Shown: positions 1 to 13,276, counted from the stretch's first letter. The stretch: DNA of 64,000 nt from Macrostomum hystrix (GCA_950097015.1 CATNEN010000001.1:13847501-13911500); one strand, 5' to 3'. Translations and numbers: made by a program. Notes: generated by a model from the sequence alone, not told the origin.

Positions 1-160
1 AGGGAGAAGGAAAGGAGAGATGCGGGGAGAAGGAAAGGAGAGATGCGGGGAGAAGGAAAGGAGAGATGCAGGGAGAAGGAAAGCAAAAATGTAGGGAGGA
101 CGAAAGGAGAGATGCAGGGAGAAGGAAAGGAGAGTTGCAGGGAGAAGGAAAGGAGAGATC
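1..160. repeat. 23-bp purine-rich minisatellite (left edge)
   Basis: About seven tandem copies of a roughly 23-bp AG-rich unit (core ggagaaggaaaggagaga) run from the window edge to about position 160, with a few substitutions. The array lies just upstream of the first recognisable exon and is probably intronic in the coiled-coil gene. Confidence 0.9.
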
Positions 161-219
161 AACTCTGCCATCAAACTAGCCCCTAAAAAATCACCAGAAT
201 GCTCGGCATGGCCCGTCAG

Positions 220-1177
220 TGTTCATCACGGAGGAAGAGGACGCGGCCGGAAGTCACGGAGGGTCGCCTCGCTTCGGCGCCGTTGACGCAGGCAAGACTG
301 CAGCCGCGACCTCCAAGCTGCCGCCGCTGGGCCAGCCGCTGCCGCGGTTGTCGGCGGAGGCGCCGGTTCGCGCGGTCCGCGGCTTCGATCCGGACACCTA
401 CCTGGAGGAACTGCGCGGCACCGAGGCCAAGCTGCAGGTGGTGGCTGCCGCACTGAGGCAGCAGGAGGCCGAGTCTGCCGACCTTCTGGCCAAGATGGAG
501 GGCGCTGGCAGGGGCGGCGGAGGTGAGATTTCCCATTCTATACACTCCCCTGTTCCCATCCCTTCTTCTCCCCTGTTCCCATCCCTTCTTCTCCCCTGTT
601 CCCATCCCTTCCTCTCGCCTGTTCCCATCTCTTCCTCTCCACTGCTCCCACCCCTTCCTCTCCCCTGCTCTCATCCCTTCCTCTCCCCTGTTTCCATCCC
701 ATCCTCTCCCCTGCTCCTATCCCTTCCTCTCCCCTGCTCCCATCCCTTCTTCTCCCCTGCTCCCATCCCTTCTTCTCCCCTGCTCCCATCCCTTCTTCTC
801 CCCTGCTCCCATCCCTTCTTCTCCCCTGCTCCCATCCCTTCTTCTCCCCTGCTCCCATCCCTTCTTCTCCCCTGTTCCCATCCCATCCTCTCCCCTGTTC
901 CCATCCCATCCTCTCCCCTGTTCCCATCCCTTCTTCTCCCCTGTTCCCATCCCTTCCTCTCCCCAGAGCAGGAGTTTATCAGTGTCTCTCTCCCGTCTGA
1001 TCAGGCAACGCGCCGTCTCTCGATGGCTCCTCCTCGCAGCAGAGCTTCGACTGGCTCCGAGTGCTTCGCCAGGAGAAGGAGGCCAGCATTCACAGTCTGC
1101 GTCAGCGGATGGACCTGCTGCAATTTCAGAAGAAGCTCATATTGAGCCGCTTGCAGGCGCCGCTGTTCACTTACTAG
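220..1177 (+). CDS. coiled-coil protein, last two exons (partial gene)
   Basis: Two exons join in phase. The first is 220-522: an acceptor AG at 218-219 and a donor GTGAGA at 523, ending in codon phase 1. The second is 1005-1177: acceptor tctgatcag, stop TAG at 1175-1177. The reading frame is closed by a TGA just before 1005, which supports that acceptor. The encoded tail is charged, with heptad-like stretches: one around LEELRGTEAKLQ in exon 1, another around LRQEKEASIHSLRQRMDLL in exon 2. It ends in LQAPLFTY. The gene starts to the left of the window. No family was recognised; it may be a centrosomal or cytoskeletal coiled-coil protein, but that is a guess. Exon 1 is very GC-rich. The start at 220 is an exon boundary inferred from the acceptor, not a translation start. 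Long open frames across 523-1004 are artefacts of the minisatellite. Confidence 0.6.
535..966. repeat. 23-bp pyrimidine-rich minisatellite filling an intron
   Basis: About 18 copies of a 23-bp unit (core ccatcccttcttctccc) occupy almost the whole intron between the two coiled-coil exons. Because 23 is not a multiple of 3, each frame cycles through the unit and stays open, which makes spurious ORFs on both strands. Confidence 0.9.
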
Positions 1178-1359
1178 TGCATCGAGTCCTGAGATATCGA
1201 GCTCAAAGGTTACTCACTGACACCTATCCGTAGGAAAAATGTAAATATGAGTTTTGAGTTTTCGCATGTCCTACCTTCTCTACTAATAGCCGCAGTAGGT
1301 GGAAATGCTTGTTCAATTAAAGTAAATATACTAAATACGCGAATCCTTATTGGTTCACA

Positions 1360-1365
1360 AATAAA
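1360..1365 (+). promoter_or_regulatory. candidate polyadenylation signal AATAAA
   Basis: AATAAA lies 183 bp after the stop codon of the coiled-coil gene, in an AT-rich stretch suitable for a 3' UTR end. No downstream GT-rich element was checked in detail. Confidence 0.35.
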
Positions 1366-1429
1366 GAAATTCACGCATTAATCAATCTAAAATAGTCAAC
1401 AATGTTAGCCGACATGATTGAATTGTGAA

Positions 1430-1690
1430 ATTCTGTGAGCAGGAAAACTATGCCTATTCTTGTGGTTCTTGCCACCAGACACTGACGAGAATCGTTGAAT
1501 ATCTCGACAATGCCAATGTTTTGTGATTCTGGAAGTTGTTTCATCGGATGGAGCGGAGAAATTTAGCCCGTGTTCTAGATTTTTATGGCGACTGGTTGGA
1601 TATTGGTTGAATATTTTAGGAGATGCAGAAAATATAAAAATCTGGGTATTGGAACCCCGTTGTCTTTGTACTTTTAACTTCTCATAAAGT
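1430..1690. repeat. dispersed repeat, copy A
   Basis: This stretch matches 49,625-49,845 with moderate divergence. Shared blocks include ttgccaccaga, gaagttgtttcatc, atattttaggagatgcaga and aaaatctgggtatt, in the same order and orientation. No ORF or terminal structure was recognised, so it is an unclassified interspersed element, possibly a non-autonomous transposon. Confidence 0.65.
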
Positions 1691-1699
1691 ACATTTTGC

Positions 1700-3500
1700 A
1701 GCAGCCCACCAAGCTTTTGTAGCAGCTGATGAACAAAGATTAGGGAAAGTGTCCCTTGAGGGCAGCAGTTGCTGCTCAAACTCATTTCTCAGATCAAGCC
1801 GTACCATTTAAAGTATTGAGTTGTGCTCATGTCTAAGAAATTGGTTGGCAATAGTTGGCAATCCATGCAGGCAGGCAGCTGGCCTATTGAGTACGCTTTA
1901 CTTTCCTCGCGTCTCTCGCTTGCGCATATCGGGCGGCATGCAGCACACATCGCCCTACTCTGAATTTGGATTGGGTCCAAAGAACTGAAGGCAAGCAGTA
2001 GGAAAGCGGCATTTCCTAAGAAAGCGGCAGTCACGGTAATCAATTTTGCATTCTCCGCAATTTTCGTCAGCCCCAGCCTCACAGCTGAAATGAAAATGTA
2101 ATGACTTGTGAGGAAGTCTTGTGTGTTTCGCTTTTGCAACCGATAATGTGCACGGCTTTTTAACAGGAAAGGCTGAACAATTTAAACGCTTTCACCAAAA
2201 GAATTGCGTTTGTTGGCCGAATCATGTCAAAGACACAAGACACTTTGATTTGGCATTTGATGGGGTGATCCGAGGGTGTCCTCCTGGTGGGGAGTAGAGG
2301 GCAAGCCCCATTATACGCTTGTCCAAATCGATTCGGTCCGAATAATATTTGTTACCGTTGGCGCTGACTGCAGGCCGAAGCACAACAAGCACGGAAACCA
2401 CAAAGATATCGCTAGGACCCATGCAGCCAGTAGCTTCATTGCTGATACACCTGTTGCAGCTTCGGTGTCCGGGTCTCCTCTTCCTGTGCCCCCTTGAAGA
2501 CGGGAACCGTTCAGCCAGTCTTCCAGCTTTTAAGGAATTTATTCTAAGTTTAGAACATGAACAGCGAAGCAAAAATGCTGCGATAAAGTTTAGACAGCTC
2601 GTGAGTTCTCGAAAACAACTTCTGCACCCCAGATCGATTTTTTGTTGAGTTTTTACCGCAACCAGAGCTGTTTTAATTTAAATTTCGTCAGACTGTGCTC
2701 AAAGTCTGGGGGATGGCTGAGGGATGCTGGTGGACAACTCGACCTGGCCTTGCTGGCCTACCCTGCATTTCAGCCAGCTCTGCGTGAATACTAACAAAGC
2801 TGTACGTCACAATCTGCGTAGGGATATCCCAGCACGCAGGGTTAAATGTGACTTTTACGCTCATTAATTGCTATTAGGGAATTCCGTGTCATGCGATCTA
2901 GTGGTGACCCTATGACCATTGCGATGACGCGTCTATGTACCGCTCACGCATACGTCGCTCGGCGTAGAGCCGACGAAACGAAACGTGTTAACACCCGTGT
3001 CTAGTCTGAATACACTGCCTGAATAGGAAACGATCGTCTATATGAATAAAAGGCAAAATCCTCAGACTTCTCCGGCGATAGCAAGTCCCAGGAGACTCCC
3101 GGGTCTTACGGGACTTACATATTTGGACTTCGATTACCACAGCGTCTTGAGCACCGAGCACTGAACAATATCCGACAGCTGTCGCATAAGAACAAAGGCA
3201 AAGTCTAAGCAGACACGCTATATTCGGTCACACAAATTTTAAGACTCAAGGCCGAATCAAAAGACCCGATGGCAGTAAAATTACAGTTAAAATTGATTTA
3301 TTAGGCACTAAATATAATCAGCTCTGGTGATCAGGACCATTGGTGGAAAAAAACAGAGAAGAGATAAACTCATACAAGGAGGGTTGCTTTCGCAGTCATG
3401 GCGGATGATGTTACATGATGCATGTTAATGCTACGGGTTACGGATTCATCAAATAGCCATGACACAGCCGAACTGAGCCACCAAATTAAATAGTAATATA
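1700..3500. other. intergenic, no gene recognised
   Basis: Several ORFs of 70-120 codons occur on both strands but none shows recognisable domains, convincing codon pattern or supporting splice structure. No RNA gene was identified. Confidence 0.5.
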
Positions 3501-3508
3501 CCAAAGGA

Positions 3509-3868
3509 CTGCACTGACCCACACTGCACTGACCCACACTGCACTGACCCACACTGCACTGACCCACACTGCACTGACCCACACTGCACTGACCCACACT
3601 GCACTGACCCACACTGCACTGACCCACACTGCACTGACCCACACTGGACTGACCCACACTGCACTGACCCACACTGTACTGACCCACACTGCACTGACCC
3701 ACACTGGACTGACCCACACTGCACTGACCCACACTGCACTGACCCACACTGGACTGACCCACACTGCACTGACCCACACTGGACTGACCCACACTGGACT
3801 GACCCACACTGCACTGAACCACACTGCACTGACCCACACTGCACTGACCCACACTGCACTGACCCACA
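3509..3868. repeat. 15-bp minisatellite, array 1 (ctgacccacactgca)
   Basis: About 24 tandem copies of ctgacccacactgca with scattered single-base variants (ggactg, gtactg, gaacca). The unit is identical to the array at 15,837-16,624. It lies about 340 bp beyond the 3' end of the large ankyrin/Mab-21 gene. The 5-codon period gives long artefactual peptides on both strands. Confidence 0.95.
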
Positions 3869-4211
3869 ATGTCCAGTACTATTGGTAACGTTCGAAAACC
3901 CCCGCTAACTTTCGATAAATTTCTTCTACATCATTAATTTCGATAACCTTAGCGTATTTTCGTTATCTTCGAATAAATTAAAACACCATCCGATACAAGA
4001 GCAAATAAGGGTAAGGGTGAAAGGGTAAAAGAGCAAAAATATGCCAAATTATAAAGAAGAAGAATCAAAGAGAAGCTATAAAAAATGAATAAAAAGGGGA
4101 TTCTATAACATACACAAACGAGCGGTTTGCATGCTGTGATATTCAGCTTCACAAATGGCAGACACTTCCGCAGCTTCTTTCTGTCTCTATGGCAACGTGT
4201 AAATGTTTCTT

Positions 4212-7200
4212 TCAGGGCACCGCCAGCGACTTCGCAAACCGCTGCAGCTTTGCGTGGACCCAGCCGTCTCTCTGCAGGGCTACCGTCTCCATGGCAACAA
4301 GTCTACCGAACTCAGCTCTGACTGGATGCAGCCGCGCTCTCACCCACAGCTTCCGCTCCTCATCCTCCGAGCTCGAGTGACCGACGATGCAGCTGCGAGT
4401 GGAAATTCGCCACCGCTTCTCCCTGACCCAGCGGATCTTCTCCTCATCCTGGGACTCCATGGCGACGCGTCTCTCTTCCCTGACGGTCTCCATCTGTCGC
4501 AGGCTGAACTCCATGTGCTCAACTTGGTCGCTGTAGTGAGCCAGAGTGAGCAGCTCCTCCAAGTCCGGGTCCTCTTGCAGCTCTGAGCGCCACGCATCGA
4601 AGTCGATTGCTGTGCGATTGCGGAGCAGCTCAGCTTGGAGACTCCAGCTCAGGCAGCGGAAGTTCACGTACAGGTGCTCGGAGCGAGGCTGTGACAGTCT
4701 GGGCTGTGACAGTCTGGCTGTGAGCAGAGTCTGCGTGAACTCGGGAAGGAATGGGAATCGAGAAGGAGTGTCTGCTGGGAGGCAGTACCTCCACGCCCAG
4801 TCCGAGTCTGAAGGCAGCCAATAATCTCCGATATCACCAGGCCTCATTCCACTCTGAACTCTGTGACTCTGGAGCTCCATCGCGAGTCTCTCAGCCTCCT
4901 CGGAGTCTCTGAACTTCAAATGCGCCATGGCGGTCATGCACAGGGCGGCGCACTTGCACCACCGCAGCTGATGCAGGAGACTGAGCTGCCTCATCAGGGT
5001 GTCTCTGTCTGCAGACTCTGACTGCAGCTCGCAAACACAATGGTGCACTACACTGTACACGTCTGCTGACATCTCATAACTATGACCACATTTTTTCCTA
5101 ATCTGAGTGACAGCAGGCGGTGCTGTCAGTGGCAGCAGAGTGAACGGGTGAAAGTAGAAGTTCTCTGACTGCAGAGGTCTCACAAGCTGAGAGGTGAGAC
5201 AATCATCACAAGATGAGAGGTCTCTCATCTGCTCAGCCACTCCGCCGATGTCGCTTCTCAGCTCTCTCAGTCGGTCTCGAACCATCGCCTTCGTTTTGTC
5301 GAAGTCGCCGCCGATTCCTGCGTTCTTGAAGTAGAGCGGAGCTCCGGGCATGAAGAAGTGCGGCATGCACTCATTGGGTGAGCTGCTTGAGTCGATGAAG
5401 CTCAGCATCATGTCGAGAGACTCCTTGAGCAGTGAGATCAGACTCTGAGGCTGCCAAGCTTCAGCATTTGGGTCTGTGCCATGCTCCTTCAGCATGAAGA
5501 AGAGCAGAGTCTTTGCATGGTAGGTCTTGAGTCCAGGAGTGTCCAGAGTGAGTGGCAAATGTTTCTTGAAGATGAACTTGATGATTGAGAACAGCTGTCC
5601 CTGGACTGTGCTCAGCTGTCTCATGGCCTCTTTCTCTTGGAAGCTGAAGCTCACTCTGAGCTCATTGGTCTCATTCGGTCTGGTCGCCCTCACGAGGTGA
5701 ACAGAAGTGTTGCTGTGTCTAATCAGCTTCTTGACTCTGTCCCAACAGAAGCCACTGCAGCACCGGATCGCATGGCACGTGTCCTGAGCAGGCCGCACAC
5801 CGCATGCCTTGGTTGAGACGGCAGGTTGGCTGCCTGCAGTAGGTGATAACTCGTGTTATTTTTAAAAGCTTGTGTCAGTTTGTAAATTATTAAATAACTT
5901 TCAAGCTGGTTAAATCTGGTTAAGCTAAAAGCCTTGAAACACAAAGCCTCTATTAATTGTTGATAATTAATTGTCGCAAAGTTGCGAGAGAAAAACAATG
6001 AGTTTTGAACAACAACTTTTTAAGAAATGCAGTATGCTTGCCTTTAGTTGTTGTAGTTCCCACTAAGTAGTTAGCTGTGAGCACTTTTGACCCCAGCGAG
6101 ACCCAGAGAAATAAGAAGATAACAATATCCGATTACCGATCCGATTTCCGATAACTACCCGATGTCACTCACCCGACCCCATTGGCACCTGTGCGTGACC
6201 CTCCGTGACACGCAGCTTCAGGGCACCTCTGCATTCTTCATTTCTCCCATCGCAGCCGCCCTCCAAATGCAGCAGTTGGCCTTGAACAAGCACAGTCCAG
6301 TCAATGTCTGAGTCAGCCGCTGTCCTGCCGTTCACTTGCACCAGACTGTTGGCCCAGCCCTCTGCGAAGCTGCCTGTCATCTGCATCTGCGAGTTCTGAG
6401 TGAGGACTCGAGCGACTTCTTGCAGCCAGACAGCCATTCTCTGCTGACACTTGGCTCTCTCCTGAGTGAATCCCGCCTCGCTGAGCAGTCGGTGCAGTTC
6501 CTCACTGAGCTGCCTGTCCGTCTCTGGGTCGTCTCTGGGCCTGGAATGATGGGAATTAAGTCGGCTGATGGGTTGTACAGCTGCACAGACTGGCATCTCA
6601 AGCTGATCAGCTGAGAGTCCAGCTGCTGCTGCATTCAGACTGGCATCTCATGCTGATCAGCATAGGGGAGTTTCCAATCAGAATCAGAAACTCACTCAGC
6701 GAGACCCGAGTCGGTGCGGAGTCCAGCTGCCTTTTTCTTTTTTCTGCTGCTGGAAAAGGGCGCAGGTTTAGATTAGTTTTACCCGATACGGTCTGCACGA
6801 GTACAGCAAGGGCAAAAAACGGGTTAAAATATTTTAGAACATAAAAACGGACTTACTTCGAAGTTCTGTTCTCCAGCAGCCGCAGCACCTGCTGATGTCC
6901 CAGCTGCTCCGCCACCTGCGCGCATGTCTGGCCCCGACTGTCCCGATGACTCGCATCCGCTCCTCCGTCTATCAGAGTCTTGGCTGCTCGCACGTGACCC
7001 GCCTCACAAGCTCGCGACAGAGCTGTCCGACCCTGACTGTCTTCAGCTCGCACTGACGCACCGAGAACCACCAGCCCCTCGATGAGCTCGTGATGACCTG
7101 AATCAGCTGCCAGCATGAGAGCAGTGGCTCCTGTGCTGTCGGGCACATCGACATCGAATTCTCTGCTGAATCGCTCGTCATGGAGGAGTGTGAGAGCCAG

Positions 7201-10200
7201 TGCGACATGGCCATGGGAGATGGAGACACAGAGCAGCTGTGTGATCTGAGCTGGCTGCATTCGAGACAGAGTCTGGCTGAGAACATCGTTCCTGCCCTCA
7301 ATGGCCATCGAGGCGGTGAAGCTGAGGACTTGGCTGGACTGGAAGAGCCACTCGGGCTGAAGACCAAGGAAGAGGACGACATCTTCACACTGCTGAGAGC
7401 AAGCGGCGACTGCGCAGACACTTCTAATATTTTCTCTTACTCTTTGGTCAGAAACTTTCTGTTCCAAAAATTTGACCACTTCCAAATGACCATGAAATGC
7501 AGCAGATTCCGCAGCTTCCTTGCAGCACTGATCTCTCAGTGTTGGGTCAGTGATTTTCGAGACCAAATATTGGACCACTTTCAACTGACAATTGGTTGCA
7601 GAAGATTTCGCAACCTCCTTGCAGCACTGATCTCTCAGTGTTGGGTCAGCGAATGTCGGCACCAAAAATTTGACCACTTCCAACTGGCCATTGCTCGCAG
7701 CAGATTTCGCAGCCACCTCGCAGCACTGATCTCTTAGTGTTTGGTCAGCGATTTTCAGGACCAAATATTTGACCACTTCCAACTGACGATTAAATGCAGC
7801 AGATTCCGCAGCTTCCTTGCAGCACTGATCTAAAAGTGTTTTGTCAGCGATTATCGGCACCAAAAATTTGACCACTTCCAACTGACCCTTGATTGCAGCA
7901 GATTTCACAACCTCCTTGCAGCACTGATCTCTCAATGTTTGGTTAGCAATATTCAGCACCAAAAATTTGACCACTTCCCACTGACCCCTGATTGCAGCAG
8001 ATTCCGCAACCTCCTTGCAGCACTGATCTCTCAGTGTTTGGTCAGCGATTGTCAGCACCAAAAATTTGACCACTTCCAACTGACCCTTGATTGCTGCAGA
8101 TTTCGCAACCTTCTTGCAGCACTGATCTCTCAGTGTTTTGTCAGCGATTGTCGGCACCAAAAATTTGACCACTTCCAACTGACCATTGATTTCTGCAGAT
8201 TCCGCAGCCTCCTTGCAGCACTGATCTCTCAGTGTTTTGTCAGCAATTGTCGGCACCAAATATTGGATCACTTCCCACTGACGCTCTCTTGCTGCAGATT
8301 TCACAACCTCCTTGCAGCACCGATCTCTCAGTGTTTTGTCAGCAATTGTCGGCACCAAAAATTTGACCACTTCCAACTGACCCTTGATTGCAGCAGATTT
8401 CACAACCTCCTTGCAGCACTGATCTCTCAATGTTTGGTTAGCAATATTCAGCACCAAAAATTTGACCACTTCCCACTGACCCCTGATTGCAGCAGATTCC
8501 GCAGCCTCCTTGCAGCACTGATCTCTCAGTGTTTTGTCAGCAATTGTCGGCACCAAATATTGGATCACTTCCCACTGACGCTCTCTTGCTGCAGATTTCA
8601 CAACCTCCTTGCAGCACCGATCTCTCAGTGTTTTGTCAGCAATTGTCGGCACCAAAAATTTGACCACTTCCAAATGACCGTTGATTGCAGCAGATTTCGC
8701 AACCTCGTTGCAGCACCGATCTCTCAATGTTTTGTCAGCAATTGTCAGCACCAAAAATTTGACCACTTCCAAATGACCGTTGATTGCAGCAGATTTCGCA
8801 ACCTCCTTGCAGCACTGATCTCTCAGTGTTTGGGCAGCGATTTTTAGCACCAAAAATTTGACCACTTCCAACTGACCATTGATTGCTGCAGATTCTGCAA
8901 CCTCCTTGCAGCACCGATCTCTCAGTGTTTTGTCAGCAATTGTCGGCACCAAAAATTTGACCACTTCCAAATGACCCTTGATTGCTGCAGATTCTGCAAC
9001 CTCCTTGCAGCACTGAACTTTTAGTGTTTGATAGGCAATTGTCGGCACCAAAAATTTGACCACTTCCCACTGACACTCTCTTGCAGCCGATTCCGCAGCT
9101 TCCTTGCAGCACTGATCTCTCAGTGTTTTGTCAGCGATTTTCGGCACCAAAAATTTGACCACTTCCCACTGACGCTCTCTTGCTGCAGATTCCGCAACCT
9201 CCTTGCAGCACTGATCTCTCAGTGTTTGGTCAGCGATTGTCGGCACCAAAAATTTGACCACTTCCAAATGACCCTTGATTGCAGCAGATTCTGCAACCTC
9301 CTTGCAGCACTGATCTCTCAGTGTTTGGTCAGCAATTGTCGGCACCAAAAATTTGACCACTTCCAAATGACCCTTGATTGCTGCAGATTCTGCAACCTCC
9401 TTGCAGCACTGATCTCTCAGTGTTTGGTCAGCGATTGTCAGCACCAAAAATTCGACCACTTCCAAATGACCCTTGATTGCAGCAGATTTCGCAACAACCT
9501 TGCAGCACTGATCTTTTAGTTTTTTGTCAGCAATTGTTAGCACCAAAAAATTGACGACTTCCAACTGACCATAAAATGCAGCAGATTCCGCAACCTCCTT
9601 GCAGCACTGATATTTTACTGTTTGGTGAGCAATTTTCAGCACCAAATATTGCACCACTTCTAACTTACCATTGATTGCAGCTGATTTCGAAGCGTCCTTG
9701 AAGCACTGACGTCTCAGTTTTTGGTCAGCGATTTTCGGCAACAAATATTTGACCACTTCCAAATGACCCTTGATTGCTGCAGATTCTGCAACCTCCTTGC
9801 AGCACTGATCTCTCAGTGTTTGGTCAGCGATTGTCGGCACCAAAAATTTGACCACTTCCAACTGACCATTGATTGCTGCAGATTCTGCAACCTCCTTGCA
9901 GCACTGATCTCTCAGTGTTTGGTCAGCGATTGTCGGCACCAAAAATTTGACCACTTCCAACTGACCATTGATTGCTGCAGATTCTGCAACCTCCTTGCAG
10001 CACCGATCTCTCAGTGTTTGGTCAGCGATTGTCGGCACCAAAAATTTGACCACTTCCAAATGACCCTTGATTGCAGCAGATTTCGCAACCTCCTTGCCGC
10101 ACTGATCTCTCAGTGTTTGGTCAGCGATTGTCGGCACCAAAAATTTGACCACTTCCAACTGACCCTTGATTGCTGCAGATTCTGCAACCTCCTTGCAGCA

Positions 10201-12282
10201 CCGATCTCTCAGTGTTTGGTCAGCGATTGTCGGCACCAAAAATTTGACCACTTCCAACTGACCATTGATTGCTGCAGATTCTGCAACCTCCTTGCAGCAC
10301 CGATCTCTCAGTGTTTGGTCAGCGATTGTCGGCACCAAAAATTTGACCACTTCCAAATGACCCTTGATTGCAGCAGATTCTGCAACCTCCTTGCAGCACT
10401 GATCTCTCAGTGTTTGGTCAGAAATTGTCGGCACCAAAAATTTGACCACTTCCCACGAACGCTCTCTTGCAGCAGATTCCGCAACCTCTTTGCAGCACTG
10501 ATCTCTCAGTGTTTGGTCAGAAATTGTCGGCACCAAAAATTTGACCACTTCCAACATACCATTGATTGCAGCAGATTCCGCAACCTCCTTGCAGCACTGA
10601 TCTCTCAGTGTTTGGTCAGCGATTGTCGGCACCAAAAATTTGACCATTTCCCACGAACGCTCTCTTGCAGCAGATTCCGCAACCTCTTTGCAGCACTGAT
10701 CTCTCAGTGTTTGGTCAGCGATTGTCGGCACCAAAAATTTGACCACTTCCAACATACCATTGATTGCAGCAGATTCCGCAACCTCCTTGCAGCACTGATC
10801 TCTCAGTGTTTGGTCAGAAATTGTCGGCACCAAAAATTTGACCACTTCCAACATACCATTGATTGCAGCAGATTCTGCAACCTCCTTGCAGCACCGATCT
10901 CTCAGTGTTTGGTCAGCGATTGTCGGCACCAAAAATTTGACCACTTCCAAATGACCCTTGATTGCAGCAGATTTCGCAACCTCCTTGCAGCACTGATCTC
11001 TCAGTGTTTGGTCAGCGATTGTCGGCACCAAAAATTTGACCACTTCCAAATGACCCTTGATTGCAGCAGATTTCGCAACCTCCTTGCAGCACTGATCTCT
11101 CAGTGTTTGGTCAGCGATTGTCGGCACCAAAAATTTGACCACTTCCCACTGACGCTCTCTTGCTGCAGATTCCGCAACCTCCTTGCAGCACTGATCTCTC
11201 AGTGTTTGGTCAGCGATTGTCGGCACCAAAAATTTGACCACTTCCAAATGACCCTTGATTGCAGCAGATTTCGCAACCTCCTTGCAGCACTGATCTCTCA
11301 GTGTTTGGTCAGCAATTGTCGGCACCAAAAATTTGACCACTTCCAAATGACCCTTGATTGCAGCAGATTCCGCAACCTCCTTGCAGCACTGATCTCTCAG
11401 TGTTTGGTCAGCAATTGTCGGCACCAAAAATGTGACCACTTCCAACTGACCATTGATTGCAGCAGATTCCGCAACCTCCTTGCAGCACTGATCTCTCAGT
11501 GTTTTGTCAGCAATTGTTGGCACCAAAAATTTGACCACTTCCAACTTACCATTTATTGCAGCAGATTTCGCAGCCTTCTTGCAGCACTTATCTCTTCTTT
11601 TTTGGTCAGCAATTGTCGGCAAAAAATATTTTACCACTTCCAACTGACCCATTCTTGCAGCAGATTTCGCAGCCTCCTTGCAGCACTGAACTCTCAGTTT
11701 TTCGTCAGCGATTGTCGGCAGCAAAAATTTGACCACTTCCAACTGACCCCTGATTGCAGCAGATTCCGCAAACTCCTTGCAGCACTGATCTCTCAGTGTT
11801 TGGTCAGTAATTGTCGGCAGCAAAAATTTGACCACTTCCAACTTACCATTGATTGCAGCAGATTTCGCAGCCTTCTTGCAGCACCGATCTCTTTTTTTTT
11901 GGTCAGCAATTGTCGGCAACAAATATTTTACCACTTCCAACTGACCCATTCTTGCAGCAGATTTCGCAGTCTCCTTGCAGCACTGAACTCTCAGTTTTTC
12001 GTCAGCGATTGTCGGCACCAAAAATTTGACCACTTCCAACCGACCCTTGATTGCTGCAGATTCCGCAGCCTCCTTGCAGCACTGATCTCTCAGTGTTTGG
12101 TCAGCAACTGTCTGCACCAGAAGTTTCACAATTTCCCAGTGACGGTGATTCGCAGCAAGACGCCAATGCACTTTACACAGTCGATCCCTTTTTGAGCTGC
12201 TTTTGATTGATTTTAAGTGATTTCGAACTTCGGTTTCCAGCCCCTCTTCTACAGCTCGCCTAAAGCTGATTTTCTGTCCCAT
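4212..12282 (-). CDS. ankyrin-repeat / nucleotidyltransferase-Mab-21 (cGAS-like) protein, N-myristoylated
   Basis: Three exons, all junctions in phase: 12282-6857 (donor GTAAGT), 6540-6173 (acceptor attccag, donor GTGAGT) and 5833-4212 (acceptor ctgcag). Total 2,471 codons. The protein starts MGQKIS, a good N-myristoylation consensus (Gly2, Ser6). It continues with about 47 tandem 33-residue ankyrin-type repeats and two or three more typical ankyrin repeats near the exon end. Around residues 1865-1890 is a nucleotidyltransferase core: GSFAEGW, then DSDIDW, fitting GS...(D/E)h(D/E). The third exon carries Mab-21 features: a LRVSFSFQEKE segment, YHAKTLLFFMLKEHG and CMPHFFMP. I could not find an obvious third catalytic acidic residue, so activity is uncertain. 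The family includes cGAS-like receptors that make cyclic dinucleotides on nucleic-acid sensing, as well as non-catalytic members. Sensing, membrane location and immunity are inferences. It has a paralogue at 17.6-20.9 kb. Confidence 0.8.
7430..12130 (-). repeat. 99-bp coding repeat array (ankyrin repeats)
   Basis: About 47 head-to-tail 99-bp units encode 33-residue ankyrin-type repeats with a core like SAAIKGHLEVVKFLVPTIA. Central units are nearly identical in nucleotide sequence, while the units at both ends are more diverged, as expected from repeated unequal exchange or gene conversion. Variation between units falls mostly at the INGQ/IKGH/RERQ/RERS positions, near the tip of the ankyrin helix pair. 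Because 99 is a multiple of 3, the antisense strand also stays open over many units. Confidence 0.92.
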
Positions 12283-13276
12283 TTGTCAGTCGCTTGGAGA
12301 TTTTAGTAACCTTCTTGACTTTCTTGATCTCTGAAAGTTGGATCGAAAATTTAATTGAAAAACTTTGGAGGGCTCAAGCTGTCCAGGAGGGCTTGAAGCA
12401 GTTGCATTTTTTTCTCTGAGTAGTTGCAGCTCAACTGTGAATTTCAGTCAGTTGAGGAAGGCGGCAATTTTGTCCTGGAGTCTGCTGTGTTGAGTTGCCC
12501 TTAGCAACCATGCGCCCTGACTCTGACGTGTACTCTTTAACTGAGTACTTGAGAGGAGATGAGCTGAGAAGAAGTGAGGAGATACTGACATCCTGCCCCA
12601 GCTAACTGCATAGCAAATAAGAGAGCTCGCATCCTCAGCAGTCACAGGGCATTGTTATGGCCTGGTCGGGCAGCTTCTCTCTCTCCACCTCCCTCCCTCC
12701 AGGCTGGAGTCGCCCATCGGGGTCGGGGAAGGGGGCGGCAGCCGGAGTGCCTCTCACCCCAGGCCCGCACAGAGCAGACCAAACCAGGGGAGGACTTTGA
12801 TGCCTGAAGGGTAGGGACGAGAGTACACACCCCCCACACAACGCCTCACACCCGGTCCAACGCACAAACACAAACAAGCAGGCAAGCAGAAGGCAGGGGC
12901 TAAGGTAAGGGAGGAACGAACCAGCGACCATTTGAAAGTGAGGCAGCGACACTAGCGACACTCACGCCCTCCATCCCATCTCTCTGCCTCATTGGGCAAA
13001 TGCTCAAGTTATTAAATTATCAGTTCTTCAGGCAAATTAAACAGCTAAAACATTCACTCTTTCTTACTCCTATCTATCAAACCATCTTTTTATCAGCCAG
13101 TTTTATGATCAGCTGGAGTCTCTGGGTCTCTACAAGGGCATGCTGAGAGTAGGGCTGCGTTGATGAGGCCTGGTGTTGAGCTGAATCTCAAAGCTTTCTG
13201 TCTGCTGTTCTGAGATTCACTAAAAGTGAGCAGATAAATGGATGCTGCTCTTACTCTGACTCATTTCAGTGTAAAA
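12283..13276. other. divergent intergenic region
   Basis: About 1 kb separates the start of the ankyrin/Mab-21 gene (-) from the start of the RING-H2 gene (+), so it should hold both promoters. No TATA-like motif could be assigned with confidence. The 12,650-12,960 part is GC-rich with CT-rich tracts. No convincing coding region was seen. Confidence 0.45.

Noticed and set aside
2222-2648. Overlapping ORFs of 73-116 codons on both strands
   Set aside because: No recognisable domain, no splice support, and similar lengths on both strands suggest chance.
9721-12195. 824-codon plus-strand ORF with repeats such as CRHQKFDHFQ
   Set aside because: Exact antisense of the ankyrin array; it stays open because the unit is 99 bp. 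It has no domain of its own and the minus strand carries the family signatures.
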